Shown here: positions 34,227-43,275 of the stretch, in pieces
Layout of the letters: each line of letters opens with the position of its first letter
Position numbering within the stretch: the stretch's first letter is position 1
Assembly (NCBI GenBank): GCA_038209365.1
Contig: JBBQXS010000005.1
Coordinates: forward strand, 65,359 to 129,358
Direction: 5' to 3'
Origin: DASQHW01 sp038209365
GTDB lineage: Bacteria; Actinomycetota; Acidimicrobiia; IMCC26256; PALSA-610
DNA: 64,000 nucleotides
The notes under the pieces: model-generated
The model's database searches: none
Seen by the model: only the letters and a program-made list of their open reading frames with translations
Told to the model about the DNA's origin: nothing
Made by a program: the position numbers and the translations under genes

Positions 34227-35432
34227 ATGATGCGGAGCGCGCATCTGCGCTGGAAGAAGATGGGCGCAATGGCGCTCGCAGTCGTTGCGTCGAGCGCGAC
34301 GACGATTGTTCTCGCCCAGTCCCCGGCGTCGGCCGCCGCTCCCACGGTCCTGGATTCGCACTACACCGTCTCGCAACTCGCAAGCGGGCTGAGCTCGCCG
34401 GCGAACGGCTTGCGGTTCCGCGGTGCGACGAACGACCTCCTGGTCAGCGAGTTCGGGGCAGATCGAATCACGAAGGTCGGGGCTTCGACGGGCACCAAGT
34501 CATCGTTCGCGTCCCTCGCCGCGCCGAACGAGTTGGCAATCGCTTCCAATGGCAACGTCTATGCGAAGTCGCATCCGTCCGGACCGATCTTCCGCTTCTC
34601 GTCTTCGGGCGCCGCGCTGAGTCCGTCGTCCTTTGCGTCTCCTTGCACCGGTCAGTTCGGTGAGACGTCGGGTCTCGCGTTCGACGCGACCAACAACTTC
34701 TACGTCGGCTGCGCCGATGCCGGCACGATCTACAAGTTCGCCGCAGGGACGATCACCAACCCGACCCTGTTCGCATCAGGCCTCCCCGATGTCGAGGGGC
34801 TGCGATTCGACGGGAGCGGACGACTGTTCACGACCGACTTCCCCGGCGGCCGCGTCTTCCAGGTGACGGCGGGTGGCACCCAGCTCTCGGACCACACTTT
34901 GTGGGCGTCGGGTCTCAACTGCCCGCTCAACGTCGCGTTCGATCCCGTGTCACACAATGTCTTTGCGACGAGCACCGACCGGATCGTGCGCATGAGCGCG
35001 CCCGGAGCCGTGTCGACCTTTGCGACGGGATTCACCTCCACGTCGTGTGCCGGCGCATACGCCCTCGACTTCGACCCCGCCGGCAACCTTTACGTCGACG
35101 ACCTCAGCGCGGGAGCTGTCTGGAAGTTCACCCGAAAGACTGTCCACCCGCCGAACATCTTCGAAGTGGTGATCAAGCGGTGCGTGAACTTGCACGTCGG
35201 CTACAACTACTTCCCCGCCGGCACCGTGGTGCACTGGAACATGTCCCAAGCCGGGGTCTCGGTGTCGAGCGGGAACCAGTTCACGACGCTCGGCGGTGGG
35301 AAGGACTACCACTTCTTGACCATGCCGATCGGGGCGACCCTGCAACCCGATCCGGACGCCGAGGTGCGTTTCTCCTGGACGATCAACGGCGTTCTGACCC
35401 GCTACAAGGTGACACGAGACAACGGCTGTTGA
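34227..35432 (+). CDS. secreted NHL/SMP-30-like beta-propeller protein
   Basis: 401 residues with a signal peptide (about 1-36, cleavage in ASA-AAPTV). The mature chain has repeating propeller blades, each with a GLRF/GLAFDATNNFYVG or LDFDPAGNLYVDD core, as in NHL and gluconolactonase-like proteins, followed by a roughly 100-residue C-terminal domain with two Cys (VIKRCVNLHVGYNYF and DNGC). Function is unknown; extracellular binding or lactone hydrolysis is possible. TTGGGGGGAAC directly precedes the ATG, as with the liv-type lipoprotein. Confidence 0.82.
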   Translation: MMRSAHLRWKKMGAMALAVVASSATTIVLAQSPASAAAPTVLDSHYTVSQLASGLSSPANGLRFRGATNDLLVSEFGADRITKVGASTGTKSSFASLAAPNELAIASNGNVYAKSHPSGPIFRFSSSGAALSPSSFASPCTGQFGETSGLAFDATNNFYVGCADAGTIYKFAAGTITNPTLFASGLPDVEGLRFDGSGRLFTTDFPGGRVFQVTAGGTQLSDHTLWASGLNCPLNVAFDPVSHNVFATSTDRIVRMSAPGAVSTFATGFTSTSCAGAYALDFDPAGNLYVDDLSAGAVWKFTRKTVHPPNIFEVVIKRCVNLHVGYNYFPAGTVVHWNMSQAGVSVSSGNQFTTLGGGKDYHFLTMPIGATLQPDPDAEVRFSWTINGVLTRYKVTRDNGC

Positions 35433-35434
35433 GT

Positions 35435-35448
35435 GGCCGGCGCCGGCC
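35435..35448. terminator. perfect palindrome after the propeller gene
   Basis: GGCCGGCGCCGGCC lies 3 bases past the stop codon, between convergent genes; it can form a GC-only stem but has no T-run, so terminator function is uncertain. Confidence 0.3.
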
Positions 35449-35472
35449 GTCGCGCGCGTCGATCGCGCTGAA

Positions 35473-36039
35473 TCAGTCCGTGGAGAGCGCGGCAAGGATC
35501 GCGGCGTTGACCGCGTCCGCGGTACGCACTGCATCGATGGTGACGAGGATGCCACGCTCGGCGTAGAAGTCGAGGAGCGGCTTCGTTTCGGCGTGGAAGA
35601 GCCGAAGGCGCCGCTCGATCACCGCGGGATCGGCGTCGTCCGTACGTCCGGCGTCGTCGCGACCCGCGAGCCGTCGACGCGCCTCGTCGTCGGGAACGGC
35701 GAGATATACCACCGCGTCCGCAGCGACGCCGGCAGGCTCTGCGAGCGCGTACGCCTGTTCCGCCTGGGCCAGGGTGCGGGGAAACCCGTCGAGGATGTAG
35801 CCGCCCGTCCTCATCGCCGCGATGATCGCGTCACCGATGACCGCGAGGACGAGATCGTCGGGGACGAGCTCGCCCCGTGCCAGATACGCGCCGACCTGCC
35901 GGCCGAGATCGCTCTCCGCCACTACATGGGCGCGAAGCAAGTCTCCGCTCGAAATGTGCGGGACGCCGAAGTGATCCGCGAGGACCAGGCCCTGGGTGCC
36001 TTTGCCGGCGCCCGGCGCACCGAGCAGAACGAGACGCAC
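35473..36039 (-). CDS. adk: adenylate kinase, short-LID form
   Basis: 188 residues. The P-loop is GAPGAGKGTQ (about 8-17), the AMP-binding SGDLLRAHV and GYILDGFPRTLAQAE are conserved, and the LID region is short (GRDDAGRTDD), without zinc Cys residues, as in actinobacterial adenylate kinases. It converts ATP and AMP to two ADP. GTG 36039 is preferred over the TTG at 36045 because it starts the protein at the canonical RLVLLGAPG. Usually this gene sits in the ribosomal-protein cluster with secY; here it is separate, so it may be a second copy. Confidence 0.93.
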   Translation of the reverse strand: MRLVLLGAPGAGKGTQGLVLADHFGVPHISSGDLLRAHVVAESDLGRQVGAYLARGELVPDDLVLAVIGDAIIAAMRTGGYILDGFPRTLAQAEQAYALAEPAGVAADAVVYLAVPDDEARRRLAGRDDAGRTDDADPAVIERRLRLFHAETKPLLDFYAERGILVTIDAVRTADAVNAAILAALSTD

Positions 36040-36081
36040 GGCCAACTATCGCACGAAGCCGTGGGCGTGCATCGTGCTCGG

Positions 36082-36339
36082 CTATAGATATGCCTCGGCC
36101 GCGTCTACCACCGCGGCCACGATCGGGGCCCAGTCGGCTTCGGGCTCACGCGTCACGGTCACGAAGTCGTTCACGCCGAACAAGGAGGCAACGCCACCGG
36201 CTTTGAAGACGGCCTCGGCGAACTCGTGGCCGCTCGCCGCCTCGGCGCTCGTAAAATTCATCGTCGACGGCAGCGGCACATCCAACGTGAATTTCATCGC
36301 GTTCGGGTTCGGTGTCGGCGAGGGCGAAGCTGTGGCCAT
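36082..36339 (-). CDS. NifU N-terminal-like small protein
   Basis: 85 residues matching the Nfu/NifU N-terminal domain: PNPNAMKFTLDVPLPST near the start and GVASLFGVNDFVTVTRE later. The Cys-containing C-terminal Nfu domain is absent. These single-domain proteins are common in actinobacteria and may bind iron-sulfur cluster intermediates. The start is set by TATGAT 6 bases upstream, without a Shine-Dalgarno. Confidence 0.8.
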   Translation of the reverse strand: MATASPSPTPNPNAMKFTLDVPLPSTMNFTSAEAASGHEFAEAVFKAGGVASLFGVNDFVTVTREPEADWAPIVAAVVDAAEAYL

Positions 36340-36345
36340 CGCCCG

Positions 36346-36351
36346 ATCATA
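36346..36351 (-). promoter_or_regulatory. TATGAT -10 element, leaderless start of NifU-N gene
   Basis: TATGAT 6 bases before ATG 36339 on the minus strand, the closest to consensus of the leaderless elements in this window. Confidence 0.5.
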
Positions 36352-36382
36352 TGGCTCGCCACTCCGGCCCGGATGGTCTCAC

Positions 36383-36412
36383 AACATCATCCGTCGGAAC
36401 ATCATCCGTCGG
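36383..36412. repeat. two direct 15-bp repeats
   Basis: The unit AACATCATCCGTCGG occurs twice in tandem just upstream of ATG 36430. Possibly a regulator site; no similar unit was noticed elsewhere. Confidence 0.7.
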
Positions 36413-36429
36413 CGCACCGCCGTCGAGTG

Positions 36430-37200
36430 ATGATGACTCGATTGCGCGACATCATCGTGGATCTCGCGATCGTGGTGGTCATTGTGGTGTTCGGCGCGGC
36501 GTTCTTTGTCGCGCGGCGTGATCACGCGCGCTACGACGGCAACGCGAAGGCGATTGCAAAGTGGGCCCGCGACCAGGGAGTGAGCCGGATCGCGTGGCCG
36601 GAGGACCTGCGCGCGAGCGTTCCCGTATTGCTGCACAACAAGGTTGCGGTCGTGCTCGTGGACGAGGGCCGGCTCGCTCCGCAGCAGCTCGCCGTGAACC
36701 AGACGCCGGTCGTCGTCACCCGGGGAGAGCCGCCGCTGAAGGTGACAACGCGAGCGCGATACACGTCGGGACCGTTCGTCGTCCGGCTGATCGACCTCGG
36801 CGACGCCGCGAAGGTCCCACTCGAGCCTGGTCAGCAGATCGGTGAGGAGATCTCGCGGCCGTATCGGTACGCGCCGCTTCGTGACAGTCGCGTCGTCGCG
36901 TCCGGCGAGCCCTTCGCCGTCGCAGTACGGCTGGGTCCGGGCCGCTACGTCTTCACATCGGAAGCGTTCGATCCAAAGACACGTGCCTCGGTACGCCTCG
37001 TTGCGGCGCACGCGACGCGCGCGCTTGCCGAGACGACCAGCAAGGCGAGCCGCATCGTGCAGACGCCGTACGAGCTCGCCTTCTCCGTTTCGCAGCGCCA
37101 ACCCGTCGACGTCGTCCTGCGTACAGAAGCACTGGGGCCCGCCGATGCGTCGCTGCTCGTTCACGCCTGGCACGTGACCCGTGAAGTCCAAAGCGGATGA
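36430..37200 (+). CDS. membrane-anchored protein of unknown function upstream of a GT-C-like gene
   Basis: 256 residues: TM segment near residues 8-26 (IVDLAIVVVIVVFGAAFFV) and a large extracytoplasmic part with no recognised domain (patterns DQGVSRIAWPEDLRAS and YRYAPLRDSRVVASG). It overlaps the next gene by 4 bases, so the two act together, probably in cell-surface glycan or lipid assembly, inferred from the neighbour alone. Start choice is ATG 36430; ATG 36433 and GTG 36427 are equally open. Confidence 0.72.
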   Translation: MMTRLRDIIVDLAIVVVIVVFGAAFFVARRDHARYDGNAKAIAKWARDQGVSRIAWPEDLRASVPVLLHNKVAVVLVDEGRLAPQQLAVNQTPVVVTRGEPPLKVTTRARYTSGPFVVRLIDLGDAAKVPLEPGQQIGEEISRPYRYAPLRDSRVVASGEPFAVAVRLGPGRYVFTSEAFDPKTRASVRLVAAHATRALAETTSKASRIVQTPYELAFSVSQRQPVDVVLRTEALGPADASLLVHAWHVTREVQSG

Positions 37201-38474
37201 CACGGCCTAAGAGACTGGAGATCGCTCTCTGGGTCGCCGGGACGCTCGTCGTGTTCGCGATCTCCACGGCACTTGCCTGGTACTTGCGGAGTGCACCCGA
37301 TGAGAGCAGCCACGCGACGGTCGTAGAGCATTACGCGCATCACATCGGGTGGATGACGTGGCAGGAGTGGCGGTACGGCCCGCAACGTGGGCACGCGTAC
37401 AACCTCTTCTCACCGGTGCCGTACATCGCCTATCTGCCATTCCAGTACCTCGCCGATCGGGTTTCGGCGCTGCAGAGCGCGTCCCACCCCTTGTTCGTTC
37501 CCCGGCTGGGCGGCCTCACGATCGCCTTCGCCCAACTGTGGCTGACCGTCGCGGTCGTGCGGCGCATGTGTGTCCGGTGCAGCCGCGTCGCAATCCTCGC
37601 GGTCGCGATCGCGGTGAACCTGATCCCGCAGCTGCGTTACACGCATGCGTACCTCAATGCCGACGCGCTGACGATTCTCGCTGCGACCGCGGCGTTCGCT
37701 GTGGCATTGCGCGTCTTGCAACAAGAAGCGCTACGCCTGGTCGACGCGCTCCTCGTCGGACTTTCGCTCGCGCTCATCGCTTACGTGCGCTACAACGCGT
37801 TCTTGATCGGGGCGATCCTGCTCGGCGTGTTCGCCCTTCGCGTGATCCGTTCGTCGAGTCCTGCCCGCACGCGACTGCGTTTCATCGGGGTCGCTGTAGC
37901 CCTGCCATTACTGCTCGCGGGCGCCTTTCACCTGCACGTCTACGACGAGCTCCGGAACGGCCACGTACTCGCCACGATCGACAACGAGCAGCTCGCCAAA
38001 TCGACGTTTCAGGGAAAGCTCGCGACCTCGACCTCCGTCGACGTGCAAATCAAGCACCGGGTGAAGGAGGTGCCCAATGTGTGGATGACCACGTGGAGCT
38101 GGTACACGAACTACGTCGAGCTGCGGGGCATCTGGCTCTGGCTGTTGCTCGTCGGCTGTGTCGGCGGCCTCGGCGGACTGTTGTGGTCGACCGGGCGCAT
38201 CTTCAGCCCGTCCGGACGGTGGATCGGCATCTTGGCCGTCGCGGCGTTCTTCACCGACTGGTTCCTCATCGCGTCGCAGCGACTGTCCGACGTCGCGGGA
38301 CGATTCCTGCTTCCGGCCGGCGTCATCGCCCTGGTCGCGGTCATCCTCGGGTGCGCGGACGTGCTGTCGCGGTTTGCGCGCCCCCGCCGGCCGGTGATCG
38401 CCGCGTCCGCCGCGTGGGCCGCACTGCTCCTCGGCATCAATCTCTGGGCGGTCGCACGGGTAGCCGCGGCATAA
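37197..38474 (+). CDS. polytopic membrane protein, GT-C glycosyltransferase-like
   Basis: 425 residues with about ten TM segments. The first outer loop has the acidic PDESSH motif (Asp33, Glu34), the catalytic-loop pattern of GT-C glycosyltransferases, followed by PYIAYLPFQYLADR and multiple conserved polar residues. Such enzymes use polyprenyl-phosphate sugars outside the membrane. Sugar and acceptor are unknown. Start overlaps the preceding gene's stop by 4 bases. Confidence 0.8.
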   Translation: MTRPKRLEIALWVAGTLVVFAISTALAWYLRSAPDESSHATVVEHYAHHIGWMTWQEWRYGPQRGHAYNLFSPVPYIAYLPFQYLADRVSALQSASHPLFVPRLGGLTIAFAQLWLTVAVVRRMCVRCSRVAILAVAIAVNLIPQLRYTHAYLNADALTILAATAAFAVALRVLQQEALRLVDALLVGLSLALIAYVRYNAFLIGAILLGVFALRVIRSSSPARTRLRFIGVAVALPLLLAGAFHLHVYDELRNGHVLATIDNEQLAKSTFQGKLATSTSVDVQIKHRVKEVPNVWMTTWSWYTNYVELRGIWLWLLLVGCVGGLGGLLWSTGRIFSPSGRWIGILAVAAFFTDWFLIASQRLSDVAGRFLLPAGVIALVAVILGCADVLSRFARPRRPVIAASAAWAALLLGINLWAVARVAAA

Positions 38475-38567
38475 CGGTCTCGCCTCTGCTTGCACACCTT
38501 GTCGTGCCCTTGGGAGCATCATGTTCGTTCGCGGGTCTTCAAGTGTCTGCCCAAGAGGAGTTCCGTC

Positions 38568-39767
38568 GTGCGTGAACCGCATGTCGTGCCGTTGGACGAG
38601 TCTCCCTTTGCGTTCGACGCCTCTGCGAGCGAACGACGCCGGCGCATGCTTGCTCAGTCCGCTGATGTGCTGACCGACGAGATGGGAATCATCGTCGGCT
38701 TCAGCGGCGAAGAAGACGTCGAGGCTCTCCTCAACGACCCCCGGATTCGGTGCAGTCGCGATGGCAACCCTTCAGATGTCGGGTGTCACGGAAGGGCCGC
38801 TCCACGACCTGTGGTCGCTGTTGATGTTCGGCAAAGACGGTAGCGACCACAAGCGCCTGAGGAGTGCCGTCGCACGCGAGTTCACGCCGCGCGCCATCGA
38901 GCGTTACCGCGCCGAGATCGAGCGGTTCGCATCTACGCTCGCTGACCAGATTGCGACCGATCGAGTGGTCGACCTGTGGTCCACGTTCGCGCTTCCGTTC
39001 GCGGCCCGCTCCGCTTGCCGCGTCGTAGGCATCCCGCTCGACGACAGCGATCGAGTCGCAGTCTGGGCACTCGATCTCGTCAACGCGTTCTTCTTCATGA
39101 GTGCGGAGCGCCAAGCACGCGCCGAGAATGCGGCCGTCGAGTTCGCCGCGTATCTCGATGACCTCCTGGGTTCGAAGCGCGTGACACCCGACGATGACGT
39201 CACCTCGAAACTCGTCGCGGACGACGCTCACCACGAGCTGACATATGAAGAGACACGCGCGCTGATCGCGAACCTTGTCTTCGGTGGCCTCGAAGCGACG
39301 GCAAAGGCGATCACGACCGGGGTGTTCCATCTCCTCAACGAGAAGAAGTGGAGCGAGCTCGCGGGCGACCCCGAACTCGCCGGACGCGCCGTCGCGGAAC
39401 TTCTCCGATTCGCTCCGCCGACCGGCGTCGCTCGCTACGCTCGAGAAGACCTCGCCTGCCGCGACGTCCATCTCCGCGGAGGACAGATGGCAATCCTCGA
39501 TCTCGAAGGCGCCTGTCGCGACCGCCGCCGCTACCCCAACCCGACACACTCGACATTGCACGCGACACCGGCCGCCAGCTCGCGTTCGGTGCCGGTCCAC
39601 ACTTCTGCCTCGGTGCGAATCTCGCCAAAGTCGTCCTCGAAACGGCATTCCAGACCCTGGTGACGAGGTTCCCTGCCATCCACCTCGCCTGCGCACCCGA
39701 AGGGGTCGTGTGGGACTACGAGACGTTCCAGGGAATCATCTCGTTGCCCGTCGAGACGATTCCCTGA
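38568..39767 (+). pseudogene. cytochrome P450 disrupted by two compensating frameshifts
   Basis: The N-terminal frame runs from GTG 38568 (AGAGGAG 7 bases upstream) to about 38742, where CCCCC (38738-38742) probably gained one base; reading +1, the frame continues as AVAMATLQMSGVTEGPL. It runs to about 39541, where CCCG lost one base, and returns to the first frame as DTLDIARDTGRQLAF. The joined product is about 400 residues with the I-helix GGLEATAK and heme motif FGAGPHFCLGANLA. Because the two shifts cancel, sequencing error is as plausible as decay. Its place beside a TetR-controlled lipid block suggests a catabolic P450. Confidence 0.8.
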
Positions 39768-39802
39768 GCGTTCGGGACGTCAAAGACCCAAGGCTCTCCG
39801 CT

Positions 39803-40774
39803 CTATGGCACGAGCACGGCTTTGCCGACCACTTTGCGTTGCTGTTGGTCCGCGAGCGCCCGTGCAGCCTGTTCGAAGGGATAGCTCACCGGCTCCACCG
39901 GATTCAGTTCTCCGGTGGCGATCATGGCCAGCACCTGAACGATGAGCTCCTGGTTCGCAGCGGGATGCCGGCCGGCCCATGCACCCCAGTCGACGCCCGT
40001 GACGCGACGATTGCGGAGGAGTACCTGGTTCGCCGGAAGCTTCGGAATCCGGCCCGACGCGAAGCCGATCACGATGAACTGTCCGTCGTCACGCAGACTT
40101 CGCAGGCACTCCTCGGCGAGCGTGCCGCCGATTGGGTCGTACACCGCATCGACGCCATCGCCGCTGATCTGCCTCGCTCGCGCCTTGACGTCCTCGGTCG
40201 ACGAGTCGATCACAGCTGCCGCGCCCCGGCTCAGCGCCATCTCGCGCTTGGCGGCCGTCGACGCCGACGCGATGACCTCCAGACCGAGCGCGTGTCCGAC
40301 GTCGACAGCCGCCAGACCCACGCCGCTCCCGGCGCCGAGTACCAACAACGATTGCCCGCGCTGCACGTGGGCGCGCCGTACCAACGCGAAGTACGCGGTG
40401 AGGTAACTCTGCATGAAGGTGGCCGCCTGACCATCCGTCAGCGATGCCGGCACCGTCAGCACACGGTCCGCCGCCATCACCATCTCGGTCACAAAGCCGC
40501 CGAGACCGGCGGCGATCAGCACGCGATCGCCCAAGCTCGGGCTCGTGACTCCTTCGCCTCGCTCGACGACGACGCCCACGCTCTCGCCTCCCGCGACGAA
40601 CGGCAGCGGCGGCTTGATCTGATACAGGCCTTGCACGAGCAGTGCGTCGACGAAGTTCACCCCGGCCGCAGTGACGCGCACGCGCACCTGTCCCGAAGCG
40701 ACTTCAGCAGAAGGACGTTCTTCGATGACGAGTCCGTCGAGCGGGCCGAACGACTTGCAAACGATCGCACGCAT
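39803..40774 (-). CDS. NAD(P)H:quinone oxidoreductase, zinc-free MDR family
   Basis: 323 residues. The nucleotide-binding site GAGSGVGLAAV (about 150-160) and the substrate-domain motif RVTAAGVNFVDALLVQG are typical of quinone oxidoreductase-like MDR enzymes, without the zinc-binding Cys residues. It reduces quinones or enoyl compounds with NADPH. ATG 40774 is preceded by TACGGT at 7 bases on the minus strand, supporting this start over the longer one at 40840. Confidence 0.88.
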   Translation of the reverse strand: MRAIVCKSFGPLDGLVIEERPSAEVASGQVRVRVTAAGVNFVDALLVQGLYQIKPPLPFVAGGESVGVVVERGEGVTSPSLGDRVLIAAGLGGFVTEMVMAADRVLTVPASLTDGQAATFMQSYLTAYFALVRRAHVQRGQSLLVLGAGSGVGLAAVDVGHALGLEVIASASTAAKREMALSRGAAAVIDSSTEDVKARARQISGDGVDAVYDPIGGTLAEECLRSLRDDGQFIVIGFASGRIPKLPANQVLLRNRRVTGVDWGAWAGRHPAANQELIVQVLAMIATGELNPVEPVSYPFEQAARALADQQQRKVVGKAVLVP

Positions 40775-40781
40775 TCGGCCG

Positions 40782-40787
40782 ACCGTA
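40782..40787 (-). promoter_or_regulatory. TACGGT -10 element, leaderless start of the oxidoreductase gene
   Basis: Minus-strand TACGGT 7 bases before ATG 40774; no Shine-Dalgarno present. Confidence 0.4.
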
Positions 40788-40840
40788 GGCTGCGGCGCAG
40801 CCATCACGCGAATCCGCAGGAGTCGGAACCGCTCCTGCAA

Positions 40841-42481
40841 TCAATGTCGATCGAGCGTGACAAGATGCGCTCGACCGCGTGCGACGAACTCTGCGCGCAA
40901 GGCTGCGACGTCGTCCGGCGTCAAGCTTCGAAAGCTCGCATCTCGTCCCGGCCGCCACCAGATGGGTTCGTCGCATTCCCAGTGCTCGTAGCGAAGGACG
41001 CGCTTCAGCACCTTTTGCGTCGCGGTCGACGGCAGGTGCTCGGCGACGCGGACGAATCGCGGTATCCATTTGGGTGAGAGATCGGACTGCGCGGCGAGAA
41101 ATTCGGCGAAGGCGGCCGGGTCGAATACCGCACCCTCGCGCAGATGCAGCGCGGTCATGACTTCGTCCCCGACATCGACGGACGGCACCGCGTAGACGGC
41201 CGCCGAGATGACATCGGGGTGACGGGCGAGCACGAGTTCGACGGGCGTGGCTGCGAAGTTCTCTCCGTCGACGCGGAGCCAGTCGTCGGAGCGGCCGGCG
41301 AAGTAGAAGAACCCCTGCTCGTCGCGGTAGCCGAGATCGCCCGTCCAGTACACACCCCCGCGCACTCGCTCGGCGTCCGCTGCGGGGTTGTTGTAGTAGC
41401 CCTCGAAGCCCCCGGCCCCGTCGGGGTTCACGATCTCTCCGATCGCCACGTCGGCATTGACGACGCGTCCCTCGTCGTCGAACTGCGCCGGCGGGCATTC
41501 GTCGCCGGTTTCGGGATCGCGGATGACCGCGCGCAGCGGCGTCACCGGCAGCCCGAGTGATCCCACTGGTGTGTCCGGTGTACGGCTCATGTTCATGCCG
41601 CCCTCCGTCGAGCCATAGCCGTCGGCCACGACGCAACCGAACCGCCGCGCGAACCGGTCGATGTCAAGCGGCGCGGCTTCGTTTCCGAACGCGATCCGCA
41701 ACGGGTTGTCGGCATCGTCGGCGTGTTCCGGTGTCGCGAGGATGTAGCTGAGCGGCTTGCCGACGTAGTTGAAGAACGTGACGCCGTAACGCCGGACGTC
41801 GGGCAGGAAGTTCGTCGCCGAGAAGCGGCGTCGCAGGACGCCGGTCGCGCCGGATGCGACCACGTTCGTGAACCCCGCGACCGCGGCGTTGGAATGGAAC
41901 AGGGGCATGACCGAGTAGCAGACGTCGTCGGGGCCGAGACCGAACATCCCCGCCAACTTGGCGCCGTAGGTCGCCAACCGCTCGTGCCGCATGCGCACGG
42001 CCTTGGGCGCGCCGGTCGTCCCCGACGTGAAGATGAGCATGAACGTGTCCGTGGGCGCGGGGCCGGTCTTGGGCAGCGGTGCGCCCGCGAACGGTGCGAG
42101 CGATGCAGCCCACGCCCGGTCGTCGACGACGAGGGCGGCGGCGTCGAACAGGTTGCGGTGCCTGGTCTCGGTCACGACGAACGCACAGTCGGTGTGCGCA
42201 ATGTCGCGCGCCAGCTCTGCACCCCGTCGCGTGGGATTGACGCCGACGATGGTCGCACCGGCGAGCGCGGCTCCGCAGAGTGTGAACCAGAACTCGGGGA
42301 TGTTGTCGAGCAGCACGCCGACGTGGAACGGCGCGTCGATGGGCGCGTGTGCGCGCATGAATGCCGCGCGCTGCGCGGCTTCCCCGACGACCTCGGCCCA
42401 GGTCCATGACGAGTCCTCGAAGCGCAGTCCGATGCGTGTGTCCTCTACGCGCGCGCGTAGCAGCGCGTCGATTGTCGTCAT
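40841..42481 (-). CDS. acyl-CoA synthetase, FadD family
   Basis: 546 residues. The adenylation motif is FTSGTTGAPKAV (about 151-162), followed by GYGSTEGGMN (A5), TGDLGYRDEQGFFYF (A7) and the C-terminal catalytic Lys region STATQKVLKRVLR. It activates a carboxylic acid to acyl-AMP and acyl-CoA. The genes around it (methyltransferase, dehydrogenase, P450, Rieske oxygenase) suggest a steroid or other hydrophobic acid as substrate, but this is inferred. The gene's start overlaps the methyltransferase stop by 4 bases. Confidence 0.93.
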   Translation of the reverse strand: MTTIDALLRARVEDTRIGLRFEDSSWTWAEVVGEAAQRAAFMRAHAPIDAPFHVGVLLDNIPEFWFTLCGAALAGATIVGVNPTRRGAELARDIAHTDCAFVVTETRHRNLFDAAALVVDDRAWAASLAPFAGAPLPKTGPAPTDTFMLIFTSGTTGAPKAVRMRHERLATYGAKLAGMFGLGPDDVCYSVMPLFHSNAAVAGFTNVVASGATGVLRRRFSATNFLPDVRRYGVTFFNYVGKPLSYILATPEHADDADNPLRIAFGNEAAPLDIDRFARRFGCVVADGYGSTEGGMNMSRTPDTPVGSLGLPVTPLRAVIRDPETGDECPPAQFDDEGRVVNADVAIGEIVNPDGAGGFEGYYNNPAADAERVRGGVYWTGDLGYRDEQGFFYFAGRSDDWLRVDGENFAATPVELVLARHPDVISAAVYAVPSVDVGDEVMTALHLREGAVFDPAAFAEFLAAQSDLSPKWIPRFVRVAEHLPSTATQKVLKRVLRYEHWECDEPIWWRPGRDASFRSLTPDDVAALRAEFVARGRAHLVTLDRH

Positions 42482-43275
42482 CCCGGCTTGCGCCCGAACG
42501 CCGTGATCGAGATCGGAGACAGGATCGCGAAGGATGGGTCACGCGCTTGCGCGATCGCGTCGAGGGCACGGAAACCGGCAGGAAGCACGTCGGCCGGAAT
42601 GACGTCGAGTGCTCGCTCGAGGGCGGCGACGTACCACTCGGCCGAGTCGGTACCGCCGCGCATCGTCCAGACCTCTCCCCGCCCGTCGACGTCGATCAGG
42701 CCGCGTCGGTTGAACGCGTCGACGAGCCGTCGACCCCATGTGCCGTCGTAGCCATGTTGGCTCACACTGAGATCTCGGAGGGTGCGCGACAGCGTCGCGA
42801 ACGGCTCGGGCACGAACTGCGCGTCGAACTGGACCCAGTCGACATCGCCGACGACGATCCAACCACCTGGCTTCGCGGCCGCGATCATCGCGTCCAGCAC
42901 CGCCTCCCGTTGCGCGAGATGCTGCAACACGCCGCGGGCGTGCACGACGTCGAATTCGTCCTGACCGATCGGGTCGCACGTGACGTCGAGCCTGCGCACT
43001 TCGATGACGCCCGCGCTCGGCGGTTGGAACCGTGTATCGACGTCGACCGACACCACTCGCCCCGACGTCCCGACCTGCTCCCCCATCCACGCGACGACCG
43101 TGCCCGCGCCGGAGCCGATGTCGCAGCAGTGCCAACCGGTGGTGAGACCGACATCCGTCAATGTGCGGCGCGTCCGTCCGTCGACGACGCGAGCGAGCAC
43201 GCGCAAGCGATCCTGCTCTCGGCGGATCTGGTCGGGCTCCTCGTTGATGCGATAGGAGGTCGGTTCGTCAGGCAT
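42478..43275 (-). CDS. class I SAM-dependent methyltransferase
   Basis: 265 residues with the Rossmann SAM motif CDIGSGAGTVVAWMG (about 50-64), an acidic residue in VVSVDVD ending strand 2, and FDVVHARGVLQHL as motif IV. The acceptor is unknown. It overlaps the upstream acyl-CoA dehydrogenase by 8 bases and the downstream acyl-CoA synthetase by 4, so all three are one operon; a methyl transfer within lipid catabolism is unusual, and it could instead act on a regulatory or product molecule. Confidence 0.9.
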   Translation of the reverse strand: MPDEPTSYRINEEPDQIRREQDRLRVLARVVDGRTRRTLTDVGLTTGWHCCDIGSGAGTVVAWMGEQVGTSGRVVSVDVDTRFQPPSAGVIEVRRLDVTCDPIGQDEFDVVHARGVLQHLAQREAVLDAMIAAAKPGGWIVVGDVDWVQFDAQFVPEPFATLSRTLRDLSVSQHGYDGTWGRRLVDAFNRRGLIDVDGRGEVWTMRGGTDSAEWYVAALERALDVIPADVLPAGFRALDAIAQARDPSFAILSPISITAFGRKPG

